Source: Drosophila miranda (Eukaryota; Arthropoda; Insecta; Diptera; Drosophilidae). Taken from it: 64,000 bases of DNA. The DNA lies in the NCBI RefSeq assembly GCF_003369915.1, contig NC_046677.1:18804913-18868912 (forward strand). The letters are read 5' to 3'. The translations under genes were made by a program, and so were the position numbers. Of the stretch, positions 44,265 to 57,289 are shown in pieces. Below the pieces are notes generated by a model, which searched no databases, was not told the origin of the DNA, and worked only from the letters and a program-made list of their open reading frames with translations. Numbering within the stretch: position 1 is the stretch's first letter; every line of letters starts with the position of its first letter.

Positions 44265-44390
44265 AAAACAACAGTGTGACCGCGGACTTATCGATAAGAA
44301 ATAAGGTCTGACCCTCAGAAATATACCAAAATATACCGTCTCATTTTAAAAATATACCGTAAATATACCGACGATTTCCAGTTTTATTAT
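44265..44390 (-). promoter_or_regulatory. second copy of Art8 promoter module
   Basis: Same order of TATACC-type repeats, TATCGATA and GGTCACACTG as at 35925-36050, with only single substitutions. It now faces a truncated Art8 fragment. Confidence 0.65.
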
Positions 44391-45658
44391 ACATATTCAT
44401 CGATTTTAATATACCGTGGAATATTACTAGCTATCTAGATCTCTCAACCCTTCCCACATAATTTGTACAGCTAATGAATCTATTTTCTAATTGACTGTCT
44501 TATTTTAAATTCTTGCTTTCGTTTAATTTAGGCCAAAAAAAGGTTTTAGCGAAAATGCGCCAAAAAAACCACGAAAGACGACAGTCGGAACAATAGGAAA
44601 ATTGTTCAATTTTGATATTCCGTCGAATATTACTAGCTAGATAGAACCCTCAGCCCTGCCCACATAATTTTAATCCAATTAATAAACCTAATTCTAATTC
44701 TAATTGACTGGCTTATTTTAAATATTTGCAAATATTGCATTTTGCGTAAAAAAGGTTTTAGCAAAATAAGTCAGACAAAAAAAACGAAAGAGAAAAACTC
44801 AAAATTGCACTACCTTCCAATATGTTATTGGCAATAGAATGTGTCGGGGTATCAGCAGCTGTAGATGGCGACGCTACCCGCACCTTTGTACGCCACGAAG
44901 ATAACATGTTTTGAAGACATAATTAAATAGGATGAATGATTTTATTCGAAAATAACACCATAAAAGTGGATAAATCTCATCTTGTGGGAAAGAAACCAAT
45001 CTATATGTTTTGTACTTAAAACAGGCATTTTTGTACTTAAAATATTGCACCGCAACAACAAAAACAAAGGCATTTTTCGGATAATCCCTCTTACAAGTTC
45101 TACTATTTTAAAAGATGTCAGAAAATATGAGGCAGTCTCGGCTAACGGTAACTTCAATTAGCCTAAGATATGTTTGTCGGTAGCGAATTCACATTTTTTT
45201 AAATGTATCAATCAATATTGAGTAAAATCCAAACCAAAATCACTTCTAAGACACCAAAGCGCAGCATTCTGCGATTATTCACATTGGAATATTGTTTCCG
45301 TTGAAATGTGCGTCTCACCACTTCTGTTTTTGCTAATAAAAGTTATTAGCCTATTGTCAAAAAAAATATCAGTTACATTTTTAACTTTTTTTAATCTAAA
45401 TGTGAACGACTGTCCCGTGCGTCCCGTTTACATATGTAGAATTAGTAGATATGATTTTATAGGTCATTTGCAAAAAAAAGCATTCCAATACTACCTGTTC
45501 CTGAACAGTATTACAGTATCATTTAATTTTGGAAAAAGCCAATAGCTCCACAAACGATATTTTGACATCGATAGCAACAGGAAGTGTAAAACTTGCGCAT
45601 TCAGCCCTGGGTAATTTTAAAACTTTGACGGTGGACGACGGAAATAATTCAACGGAAA

Positions 45659-48600
45659 ATGAATAATTTACCAACAAATTCTGTGCATTCTCGTGGACGC
45701 GGGCGCGGAACAAAACAGAAGGACTTTGCAAACCGTGGCTTGGGTCTTCAGTTGGTAAGAAAATTAAATTAGATACAATTATTCATACCATGTATGTATA
45801 TCCTTTCCCGGCAGTATTGATATATGGTTTGCACATCGCGTTTTTTTTAAACATACAGAACTCAAATTCACAGTAATCAAGTAATTTCACTTTAATTTGT
45901 GTATTAAATCAGTTGTAAATAATATAACATGTTAAAAAAGTGATCTATATAGATGGTTACCGGAATAATATTGCAGCTTTTTACTGAACAGCTTAATTGG
46001 TGCACCAATTCTTGAATGTGTCTTTACAAAACTTTGATGTTCAAGTTTGTATAACTTTGCATGTGCTAAAAATATACAACGTTATATTGTTTTTGCAAAT
46101 CTTTTGAAGGTTTTTATGTTGAATAATTTTCCCCTAACGTTTTCCCCTACTTAGCTCTTTATAGAATTGACTTAGCCACTGAATGTACGTACGTAAATAC
46201 ATATGTACGTATTTCCACTTTATGCTTTTGGATAACCGTCGTGCTGAAATTTGCATAGAATTAGTGTGGTTTTCTTGGCCTGCTATGTTATAATATCTGT
46301 CTCTAAACATGTTTAAAACCATAACACAAACCTATTAATCCATATGTGCTGGGTTTATGCATATGTAACTAACTAAGCTAATGGAGATTAAATTGGATCG
46401 GTCGAAAAGCTAGTCTGTGAGAGTATTTATGTAGAATTCATGTACAAATACTCAAAAAGAGTATAGTGGGATATTAGATTGTGGAGAAAGTGGGAAAGAA
46501 AGCGTTTTCGATAGCCGAGTCGATTAAGCCATGTTTGTCTGTCTGTCTTGTTTGACGCCTAGTTCTCACAGATATTAAGAGCTAAAGCAACCAAATTTTG
46601 TACCCAGTCTCCTGTTATATCACATTAAATCAAGTTTGTTTCAAAATTTTGCAACGCCTCTTTCCTCCCCCACATAGGGCGAAAACCTGGTGTATCCACA
46701 ATTTTGAAGATACGAGAAAATCAAAAACGCAAGATCATAGAGACAGATTGGCGAATCTGGATTGGTTCTTTTACTTTCCAACCAATATCAGTCAGAAATT
46801 CTCAATGCCTTCTAAAGTCAGGCGATTGAACCGAAGAATTCATCAAGGAGGGACATTATTAAATTGGAAAAATTTAATGAATTCACGATTTTTGTTGTCC
46901 TGATAAAATCAAAAACCATATTTTATCTCGAGTTTCTAAAATCTTTAAATGAGTTTTTTTTTTTTAAGTATCAATAGATAACATAGCTGTGTTTAATTCT
47001 GTGCTGTGCTTAATTTCAAGCTCTTAGTTGGTTTTTATCCAGAAATGTGTGTTCCATCGGAGCAAAAACCCTTTTTGGCCTTTTTTAACGAAGCTAACCC
47101 TCCTGTTCTGTTTGTTGAACTATTTTGTGTTATTTTGTCTCTTATTCGGTATAAAATATAAACATTTATGTAAAAACATACGAATTTATCGCTTTGTAGG
47201 GGCAATCTTCTAACGAGGCTCGTCCGGATAAACCTGTCCCCCCAGCGGACGCATTAAAAACGACGGAGATCATACCCGAGTCTAAGGATTCTGAAGCTCA
47301 AGCCATTGAAGGTATCGGTTTTGTTCTTTTTGTGATTATTTTTATTTCCAATGTTTTTATTACTAGGCGATCCTCGTGGATCTGCACGTGGACGACGCCT
47401 AATAACTGAAGTTGTGCGCTCTCGTCCTCAAGAACTTACAACCAAAGCTGGAATTAGCGGCACAAAAATAAATGTCCAAACCAATTATTTTAAGCTCTTA
47501 AAACGTCCATGCTGGACCATTTACCAGTACCGGGTGGATTTTGAACCTGAAGTCGACAACACACGTTACCGTCGTGGATACCTTTACGAACATAAAAACA
47601 TATTGGGTGGATACATTTTCGACGGAACTATTTTATTCTGCACAACTCAGTTCAACCTCAAGGAATTAGTGACAAAAAATCACGCAGGAGAGAACATTAC
47701 CATCAAAATTAAGCATGTTGGTTCAGTTGAAGCAGCTGACAATCAACAATTCCAAGTGCTTAATCTTCTCTTACGAAAATCAATGGAGAGTCTTAATCTC
47801 CAGCTTGTATCCCGCAACTATTTTGATGCTAAGGCGAAGGTACGTCACTTTGCACTAACAAAAATGAATTTACTTAATATACTTGCCATGTAAATATATA
47901 TTTATACCATTTTTATATGGATTTTCATATTGACTAAAAATCTTAATCTTAACGCCTAAAAAGTGAACAGTTTGTTCCTATTTTATGTGTACCTAGTTGA
48001 AATCGAATCCAACCAAGCTGGTAACATAATGCCTTCCCATCATCGTATGTATATGTTTATTTACTCGAATGTAATGATGAAGTCACCTTCGAAGTTTCGT
48101 CACCAACATTCTCCGCATTAAAGGATGCAAAACCAAAGAAATTATTATACATTTAATTTTGAAGAAAATTTTGAAAAATACTAAAGAGATAGTGCCGTTT
48201 CTATTATCTTACCATGCGCAGCAATATAAATTTAGTCGCATTAAAATATTCCCGGTTTCCCTGGAATCGGCTTGGGAATGGCTGGATGCGAAACTTTGGT
48301 AAAAATCTTTTTTATTTTGAGTCTCACTTTAAAAGTGTTCGAGGGTCAAAAAACGAACTAGCTGTTATTAGTTATTGACAACTTGCAATAAGTTTTTTCT
48401 GCTGCTTTTACTAATCTACAAATATTGGCTCATTGTTGGCTGCTGCGACGGCAATTATTTTCAGGGAAATCACATCAGGGAAAACACAAATTTCACAATT
48501 ATTATTATTATATTATTATTATACTGCATGAAATATCTTTACAAACGAAAAATAACGACGGGCTAATGTTTAAAAGCTTTTAAATGTTGTGTTTTAATTT

Positions 48601-51591
48601 CTGCTAAAGATTAAACTTAATAATTACCACGTGGAATTGTGGCCTGGATATCAAACATCGATTCGTCAACACGAGTCTGATATATTATTGTGTGCCAATG
48701 TCGTTCATAAGGTAATGAGAACGGATACCTTGTATGACATCCTAAATGAGGCGATTCGGCATACCGAGGACTTTCAAGACGCTTTTAGACGCCAAGTAAT
48801 GGGTGAGTTTTCCATATTTACATATGTATACATGTATACATGCATACATAAATTTGTGCATAAGCCTGTGTGACTAATTAGATTAATGACTCGTAATTGC
48901 ATTTGTTGTACACAAAATATTAGTAGATGTGAGATGGAAATAATAGTCAACAAAAGAAGGCAAGACTAAAAATGCCCAGTCGAAAACATTTACATAGTTC
49001 GTGGTCTGGCACCGATTGCTGGAAGACTCAATTCTTCGCGAGTTATCGCGCCACTGACAATCTATTACTCAGTATCAATAGGATCACTAGAGTAATCTAA
49101 ATATGGGAAAAAGCTCAGGATTAAGTCTAGCTATTGGGATGGATGCACCATACAGGGTGGAACTCAAAAGGTATGACTGTAGGTTGTTTCTTAGGATAAC
49201 CGAACGAAAAAACTATACAAATTGCGGCGTTTTTTAAAAATACATAACTAACTCTGCAGTCGTAACACTTACTAAAGTAATAGATATACTTTTTAGCAGC
49301 TACAACTTATTGATGGTTGTATATTTAAGCATTTATTCTCTTCCACAGGTATGATATGTCTTACTGATTACACCAATAAAACCTATCGCATCGATGATGT
49401 CGACTTTGGATTGAACCCCTTGTCTAAGTTTAACACTAAAGATGGAGATATATCGTATGTGGAATATTATAAAAAGGTAATTGTACATCGGTACAAAAAT
49501 ACACAAAATACATACAAAGCAAGTTTAAGTGCAGCTGGAGTTTCGCCCCTTGAACACCTAGCTTTGTTACACTATTAATGTATGAGCAACGCAAATGTTC
49601 TTCTTCCGTTTAAAACTGAAAATCATGATGTTGAATCATAAAGAATGATTCTATATAATAGAGCAACAAAATGCGATCAACAAATCTTCCGCGGTTTCCT
49701 TTGCCGACCGACTGTTGGTTCTGAACAGTCGAGTCGATCTAAAAATTGGAATGTACAATGTTTAGGCAAATAGCATTTAATCTTTTGTTTACTTTTAGAA
49801 ATCATTTTACCGTTCTACTATTTCGATTTTTAGAGATATAATATCACAATTCGTGACCATAAGCAGCCATTGGTGGTGTCACGACCTACCGAGAAAAACA
49901 TTCGTGGTGGCACGGATCAGCTTATTATGCTAGTTCCCGAATTGGCTCGAGCTACTGGAATGACTGATGCTATGCGAGCAAATTTTCAGTATGTCTTTTA
50001 TTCTATTCAAAAATTGTGTTGTTAATATTTCTAATATCAAAATTGGTTCGTTATTCTTAAATTAGATTAATGAAAGCAATGAGCGAGTTTACCAGATTGA
50101 ATCCGGACCGTCGCATTGAACGCCTGCGCGCATTCAACCAGCGCTTGCAATCGTCGAAAGAGAGCATGGATGTGTTAAAATCGTGGAATATTGAACTTGA
50201 TTCAGCTTTGGTGGACATCCCAGCTCGCGTTTTATTTCCTGAGAAAATAGTTTTTGGCAATCAAAAGCGATTTGTATGCGATAACCGTGCTGATTGGACT
50301 ATGGAATTCCGAAAAAACTCAATGTACTCGCATGTGGACATTAAGAGGTGGTATGTGATAACTCCACAGCGTAATTTACGGGAGACTGAGGAGTTTGTAA
50401 AGCTCTGCATTCGTGCTGCCAGTGGGATGAAAATGACTATTTCCGAGCCTCGATAGTATGTATTATTTAAAACTATATAATATTATAAATAGAAATACAT
50501 TTAGTCTTGTATTTCATTCCAGTGATAAAATACCCGATGATCGCAATGGGACATACTCACAATCGATCGATAATGCAGTAGCGAAAGATCCACAAATTAT
50601 AATGCTAGTGCTTAAGGCTCCAAACGAAGAGAAGTATGGGTAAAGTAAGTTTGTAAAAAGTGGATTCTTATTAGTTTACATCATCAACAGGTATAGCTGT
50701 ATTAAAAAACGCACTTGTGTTGATCGTCCAGTACCATCACAAGTGGTCACTCTGAAGACCATTGCTCCAAGAAAAGAGAAATCAGCTGGTCTCATGTCCA
50801 TAGCCACAAAAGTGGTTATTCAGATGAACGCCAAACTGATGGGCGCTCCATGGATGATAGAGTTACCTCTTCGCGGATTAATGACTGTTGGCTTTGATGT
50901 GTGTCATTCGTCGAAGAACAAAAACAAGTCGTACGGTGCACTTGTGGCTACGATGGACATGAAATCATCGAACCGCTACTTTTCTTCAGTAAACGAACAC
51001 ATGAAAGGCCAGGAGCTGTCGAATCAGATGTCAATGAATATGACATATGCCCTAAAAGCGTTCCGGGAACATCACGGTATTTTACCAGAGAGAATTCTGT
51101 TCTTCCGTGATGGTGTGGGTGATGGTCAACTTCATCAGGTCGTTAACACTGAAGTGAAGTTTTTGAAAACTAAACTCGATGAGATTTATAAATCTGCAGG
51201 CAAAGAAGACGGCTGTCGAATGGCATTCATTGTTGTCGCTAAGCGGATCAATACTCGGTACTTTACCAACAATCGAAATCCCGTGCCTGGTACTGTAGTC
51301 GATGATGTCATAACGCTTCCTGAGCGTTATGACTTCTTTTTAGTGTCGCAAGCTGTGCGTCAGGGAACGGTATCGCCTACTAGCTACAATGTTATACATG
51401 ATAACATAGGACTAAGTGCCGATAAACTGCAAATGTTGACCTACAAAATGACCCACATGTATTATAATTTTTCTGGGACCTGTCGCGTGCCTTCTGTATG
51501 TCAATACGCTCACAAATTGGCATTTCTTGTAGCCGAAAGTATTAACAGATCCCCATCATCTGGGTTAGAAAATCAGCTATACTTCCTATAA
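45659..51591 (+). CDS. aub: aubergine, PIWI-clade Argonaute, intact copy
   Basis: Germline slicer of the ping-pong piRNA cycle, which uses piRNAs to cut transposon transcripts in perinuclear nuage. Nine exons: 45659-45754, 47200-47311, 47367-47839, 48610-48802, 49349-49476, 49834-49988, 50066-50455, 50523-50633, 50691-51591, giving 852 residues (866 in D. melanogaster by memory). The N-terminus has an RGRGRG run, the type that is dimethylated for Tudor binding. A PAZ region lies around residues 230-370 (exons 4-6). The PIWI domain carries VGFDVCHS (Asp about 622), FFRDGVGDGQ (Asp about 693) and CQYAHKLAF (His about 827), a complete D-D-H slicer set. The end LENQLYFL is typical of Aub/Piwi. 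The donor of exon 8 is AA|GTATGG, chosen because it keeps EEKYSCIKKRT. Exon 2 has the in-frame six-C run (47238-47243). Confidence 0.94.
46448..46758. repeat. DINE-1/INE-1 insertion in aub intron 1, copy 2
   Basis: Duplicate of 38110-38420 within unit 2, with a few substitutions such as TTTTACTTTCC for TTTTATTTTCC. Confidence 0.8.
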
Positions 51592-51700
51592 AAGCTTTGT
51601 CAAAAATGTAATTTTAGTGCTGGACAAATATAATTAAAAACTGATTTCTCTAAATACTTTGTATTCCATTTATTTTATTTAATCGGCGCATGGCTGATAA

Positions 51701-52350
51701 TGGCAGATTTACCAAAGGATCTAGTGCAGAAGTCACCTGCATTAACTGCCACAGGTATAGATTACTGTGGACTCTTCTACTACAAGACAGATGTACGCAA
51801 CAAGGCCCGACAGAAGTGCTACATAGCCGTATTTATTTGATACGCCTCGAAGACAGCATGGCTAGACCTGCTGAAGGATCTGACGGTTGCATTCTTGGAC
51901 GCCCTCAAACGTTTCACGGCCACAAGAGTTGCCCAAGCATATGGTCGGACAATGCTACTAACTTCGGTGGCGCAAGCATCGAGCTGGATGAGCTAAGGCA
52001 CCTTCATTTTGGATCCAGAAGCACAAGGACAAGGTTCAAGCGCATTGGCTGGATTCGATTGGTGTTTTATCCCACCTAGTTCCACGGACTTTGGGCGGAC
52101 TTTTGAAGCCACTGTCGAAATGACTAAGCGGCTCCTGTAAAGTTTAGTCGTGTCGGGCCCCCTTGGTTTCGATGAGCATCGGAACTTGGTATGCCAATTA
52201 CATGAAATAATCAATTCGCGTCCTTTTTCAACCCTAATAGAAAATCCAAATGATCGTGGCGTCCTTACTCCGGATCGCCTACTTGTTGGCCTTATGCCGT
52301 TCTGATAGGCGCACTCCTATTGATCTAACGCTCACTCTCTAATCAAAGAT
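51701..52350 (+). pseudogene. BEL/Pao integrase fragment, copy 2
   Basis: Same broken integrase frames as 43378-44032. The last roughly 100 bp (about 52256-52350) differ much more from unit 1 than the rest of the unit does, with substitutions and small gaps, before the two sequences part after AATCAAAGATTA. Confidence 0.8.
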
Positions 52351-54936
52351 TATGCTTTGCTGTACGAGTGTAGCCCAACTAGTAGTAGCGAGTAGAAAGT
52401 TGAGAGCAAACGAGTGCGGTGCAGTATACTCCAACCACACTAGCAGCAGTTATATATATATATATATGTTTTAATCTCTTGCAATCGTCAAGAATTAAGC
52501 ATTTCGACTTATTTTTGTCGGTTTTTATTCAAGAGCTGGGAAAAGCCCGACAGCTCACAATATAATAAATACTGAAACACTTAGCTATAATCCATATAGA
52601 AATATAACATATAATTTTAATAACTCACTCTTATTTAGCGTTTACTAATTGTCTTACATAATATATAATTTCTTAGAGGCCGAACATATTAAATACCTTT
52701 TAAACCTTAACACTAAATTTCAAAATAGGGTTAAATTTATAATGGGCCAAACGGTATTTGTTCTAATGGGTAGCCAGGGTTTTGTTGGTGTTTTTGATAG
52801 GCCTACAAACAAAAATTGGTTATAACAATAACAAATATTAAATAATTTATATTCATAGGCTTACCATTCTCTTTTCACGACGTTCTTTATGCGAATTTAA
52901 GAGAGATTTGATTTTAAGCATTAGTGTTCTTCTCCTAAAGGAATTACAGTCTTGAGAGTGAGTTGTTCACATTTATCGTTCGAGACCTAAATTAAAATAA
53001 ATAACAAATAAAAATATGTACATATTATAAAATGTATGGATGAGTTAAAAAAAAAACTATAAATGGTAAAAATAAAATAGCTAGATTTGGGGTTTAAAAA
53101 ATTGAATATTGTATGTGAATATTGTATATGAATATTGGAATGGAATTGTACATCTTTGCATTGTGTAGTATATAACGAAACATACTTGACGCCTCAAACT
53201 ATATGTATATTACATATGAATATACGAGTATGTGCCGTATCATAACAGTAGATTTAATTTGACCTTTGTATTAACTATTACCAAAAATAAACAATTTATG
53301 CAGAAATGATTGCTTTTTACAATTTTCTCTATCGCCGTGGGAAGCTAATGAGAATTTATAAACCACAATGTCTTTCGATAACCGGAGCTTGGGAATTGCC
53401 CTTAGTTTGGGAAAGATCCTTTGTGATATTTGTAGAAAAGATTGATTCATTTGAGTCAGTTGACTTTGATCACACATAAATGGCTGTTGATCCTGAGAAA
53501 TATGATATGTAACAAGTTTTTGGGATCGGGAGGTTCTAGCTGCTACATAAAAACAGAACTGATATACGTTTGTATTCTACGACAGAAAAAATATTAATCC
53601 AATGTCTAAATTGTTGAATGAATTATTATTTAATTAAAAATACATGTATTAACGGACTATTCGAAGTTTTTAAATACATGTATGTATGTATGAATCGACT
53701 TTAATTTAGTGTAGTGTAATTTAAATCTGGTCTACAAATTCTTTATTTAAACAGATTATAATACTGAAGTCATTATTCTGACTTTTTGTTGCCTGTTTTA
53801 TTGACCGAGCCCAGAATCTGTCGAAAAGACATCTGGAAAAAAATTTTAAGATTAAATAATTTGAAAACAAGCTTATCATTCTTTGTTACGTCTCTGATCT
53901 AACTGGACTGGTCGAACTAGCTAGCTGAGGTCGTCGAACGGGTCGCAGGCTGTGGTAGTTAATGGTGTACCTTGGTGAGTCAGGTGCGAATAACTCTGTA
54001 GTCTCAGCGGCAGAATTCCGAAAACAATCAGTCCCGGACAGCCAGCTGGTATTACGAAGCAGCAACTCATTTCACATCAGGATGGACTAAGATGTTATTT
54101 AACACGTGTCGACAGTCAGCTTGGTTTTGGTCCCGGTCGCAAATTTTCCCCGGGTTGACCTTTTATCTTCTTAGCATAAGATAAAAAAACAAGCATAATA
54201 AAAAAAAATAAAAATGCGAACAATCCCAGGAAAGGAAAGGCAGCGGCCCAAAAGCCAGGCCACGCATTGATTTGCCATCAACCAGTTCACAAGTCAAACA
54301 CATATGTCGAAGAGAGGGGTACTGGGAATGCAAGTCGCCAGAATGCAAGTACGGTATCCAGTCCAGCGAATAACTGAAAAAGGTTGAGCTACATTAAAGG
54401 AGCCTACCTATCGACGACATCGCAGATTGAAAGGCGGTGAACGAACCGGCATTAATCGTCCTCAATAATAAAAAGCTAAATAAAATAGGCTCAAAATGCT
54501 CAATAAAGTGAGAGGAGCTTGTTTACGGTCACCACAAAGGTGTATAAGACGGTTGCAGCGGCCGAGGCATGGCTGATTACTAATACATTAAATATGAATA
54601 CAGCGAATAAATTTATCGTGTTATTATTCAACCTATCAATCGGAAAATAATTATCGACAACCCACCACAGCCAATAAATTTAAGGCTCAAGAAATTTCAC
54701 ACAAACGTTTTCGACATTCAAATCAGTTGCTTTGCACATGGACATAAACATAAGTACACATATGCAGGCTTTCTGTGCACTCACAGATGCAAGCGTATTC
54801 TGTTTCTTAATTTGTACGGTCTCTAATTTGTGCGAGCGAGTGATTGAAAAAACGTCGGTGCATATAATCATTGAAATATATGGGAATTACTCATTTTACT
54901 ATAATGCATATTGTCTTTGATGATACTATACATATA
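52351..54936. other. spacer, possible LTR remnants, no gene
   Basis: Just distal to the BEL/Pao fragment, 52360-52560 has a TATATATATA microsatellite and, on the minus strand, a CTCTTGAATAAAAACCGAC polyadenylation-like stretch, which could be LTR remains; this is a guess. The rest is A+T-rich with no exon I can support. A more G+C-rich patch at 53880-54160 also yields no recognised protein. Confidence 0.35.
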
Positions 54937-55212
54937 TAGATGACTTTCCATTTTTATTCATTCCATTTCACACTCTTTCACTCTCTACATATTGCCAATT
55001 ATTTTCTACTATATCTTCAACAATCACATTTTTTTTTACAACTAAAATTGTCTTTTTTCTTTAAGTAATTTTTTGATAGATGATATAGATGATGCACTTT
55101 TCCATTTTTATTCATTTCATTTCACACTCTTTCACTCTCTACATATTGCTAATTTTCGCTATTTTCGCTATATCTTCAACAATCAACTAAAGTTGTCTTT
55201 TTTCTTAAAGTA
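54937..55212. repeat. tandem duplication of about 135 bp
   Basis: Two direct copies, each with TTCCATTTTTATTCATT, CATTTCACACTCTTTCACTC, TCTACATATTGC, TATATCTTCAACAATCA and GTCTTTTTTCTT...AAGTAATTTTT. The copies have diverged by several substitutions and short gaps. Confidence 0.8.
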
Positions 55213-55217
55213 ATTTT

Positions 55218-56135
55218 TCGATGCGGTACAAATAATAGTAGCGTTACAGATAATTTGAACATTTTTAAATGTCTTCCATTTTTTGCAAGCTTTTTGTTGT
55301 TAAATATTACTTGAGTTGTTTATTTAACAGTCTTACGGTTTTTTAGTTTTCCTTTACCTGACCTTTTGGTCATTTGGTGCCTGCATCATGGGGTGTGGTA
55401 AATACTCTAATGCCGAAAAACGCGAACCAGTTAAAGGGCTCATTTTAGAAGAAAATGAATTTTCAAATATACCAAAATATCATTGGATGTTTAGCTACTA
55501 TAATCAGAATTGCCATTATATAAGAGCCATAACAATAAAAGACGTAGTCACTAGGTCCAATGAAACATTGGAAAAGTTGACGATTTGTTTGTTTAAAAAT
55601 ATGTTTCAAGGATCACGGCTATATGATTTTTCCACAAAAAATAAATGAAAATTGTAGAATACGGCGGATCTTCAAGGATCGTTCGAGTAAGCTTCTACTC
55701 CGAAATTTTTGCATATGTTAAAAACATAATGGATCATTTATACGTTTCCATATTGACCTTATTCCGCGTCCCTTTGATCTTATTTGGACGTCCCAAGAGG
55801 ACAACGATCCGAAGGGCACCAGTACAATTGCCAAAGAGTCAATTGCCAATTGAGAATTTATGGTGTTATACAAAATAAAGCAGTCTTATAAATAAAAACA
55901 ACATTGTTTTGGGTTGCTGTATAAAGGTCCTCGAGCTAGATTTCTGTAGAAAGGTTGCAAAACTGGGTTAGCTTCCTGAGCGTTGAGCAGTCGTTACAGC
56001 AAATAAAGGCTACTCAAAAAAATATTAAAATTAATGTCAAATATGAATTTATTATAATGGATATAAATAAAGGAGCCTCAGTCGCTTGTGTACAAATGCA
56101 CTACTATTATTTTGACCGGGTAACTTTTGAAGTAT
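55218..56135 (+). mobile_element. Tc1-family transposon, internally deleted
   Basis: At 55388 a transposase-like start reads MGCGKYSNAEKREPVKGLI, as in Tc1 proteins (M-G-x-G-K...S-x-E-K). At about 55790-55870 another frame reads QEDNDPKGTSTIAKE, the D-N-D-P-K-H-T signature with its catalytic Asp, followed by a PIENLW remnant. The middle is missing or scrambled and stops interrupt it. Inverted ends CAAATAATAGTAGCG (about 55228) and CACTACTATTATTTTG (about 56100-56115) bracket it; their outer borders are approximate. Confidence 0.7.
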
Positions 56136-57191
56136 TTCCACATTTTAATTTGTTTCAGTAAATATTGATGATATTGATCTTAAGTTTTTTTCTATTAATA
56201 CAATCTGTAATTAACGTAGCTGCTAAAAATATTAGGAATCTTTTTTGAAAGTGCTTGCAAGTCCTTTTACTGCAGCTGTATATACACACACAGGTTTTTA
56301 CAAATACATTTTTTAGTGCTTAATTTTCACAGGAACTATAGATATAGAAAAAAATCTAGCTTGAGAAAATTTGAACATTTGAAGTTTAGCTTCAAGAAAC
56401 CAAACATTCACAGAGCCCAAACTGCTTGATAGCACTGTTGAAAATTTGTTGAATAATTATGTCGAACTGAATATTATTACAACTCAAAGTTGTACAGCTT
56501 GTGACAGTTATATGTTTAAGTATGCACGTGTACGTCAAATGCAAATGCATCAATTGCAGCGAAAACAAAACACTAATACTAATCATAGGTGTGCTACATT
56601 TGTTACCTTGCACACTAATTGGAGTATTGGTCAACGATAGGAAAGTAAAGAGTGAAGCTATGCAAAAAATATTCAAATTGAACTTTATTTCCCCTTTCCC
56701 GCCACTTTGTCCTTCTGTGCGATATTGATATTTGCTAAACAATAAATTGCCTCCACCTCTTTCAACAACTTCTGTCGTCAAACTCGGAAAACTTTTGCCT
56801 TTTCTTAAGTATTTCCACAATTATTAATATTAAGCCTAGTGATATGATAAAACTTATCGAAGAACAACATGGTTAGCTTTATTTTTATTTGCTATTTTTT
56901 TTATAAATTGTTTTCTTATAAGTCTGTAAAAGCCGTCTTAAGGTTTTAAAAATCTCTGCAGTTCAGTATGTTATGTATTCAAGTCCAAGACTTTTACTAT
57001 AAGGCTAAATTAAAGTATATAATACTATCTACAAAAATTACATATAAATAAAGCGACATCACAATTAGTTAACAAATCATTAATCAAATCACGTAACTAC
57101 AATTTTTTGTATATAATAAATATAATACATATTTTGTTAACTTAATTATATAAATTATATATATCATATCGATATATATATATGTTATTAC
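56136..57191. other. spacer, no gene recognised
   Basis: A 142-codon minus-strand open frame (56392-56820) shows no family signature and no supporting splice signals that I can place. The rest is A+T-rich, with a TATATA microsatellite near 57140-57185. Confidence 0.35.
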
Positions 57192-57289
57192 TAGGGTAAT
57201 TTCACTAACAAGAAGAATAGCTACTACTAGGAATACGATGGCAGCGAATATTACTTTAAAATCCATCTCATAAATTTGATGACGTAATC
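57192..57289 (-). CDS. candidate exon with one membrane segment
   Basis: On the minus strand an acceptor (GTAATATTCCAG) at 57291/57290 precedes 98 open bases to a GTAATA donor at 57191. The encoded 32 residues contain MDFKVIFAAIVFLVVAILLV, a clear hydrophobic helix. Size, splice signals and hydrophobicity fit an exon of a small membrane protein, but no partner exons were placed and the family is unknown. Confidence 0.3.

Larger units (their letters stand above)
44041..52350. repeat. tandem duplication, unit 2 (about 8.3 kb)
   Basis: Direct repeat of 35623-44032. The junction reads AATCAAAGATTA|AGCGA|CATAGACC: unit 1 ends in the BEL/Pao fragment and unit 2 starts inside Art8. Unit 2 lacks 79 bp of Art8 near its start. 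Confidence 0.97.

Noticed and set aside
35623-52350. Interpreting the duplication as two haplotypes joined by the assembler
   Set aside because: A haplotype error would not create an Art8 fragment with a unique 79-bp deletion fused to BEL/Pao DNA, nor different sequence after the distal border. It cannot be fully excluded without reads.
52440-52470. TATATATATA tract as a promoter
   Set aside because: Simple microsatellite with no nearby start site or gene in either direction.
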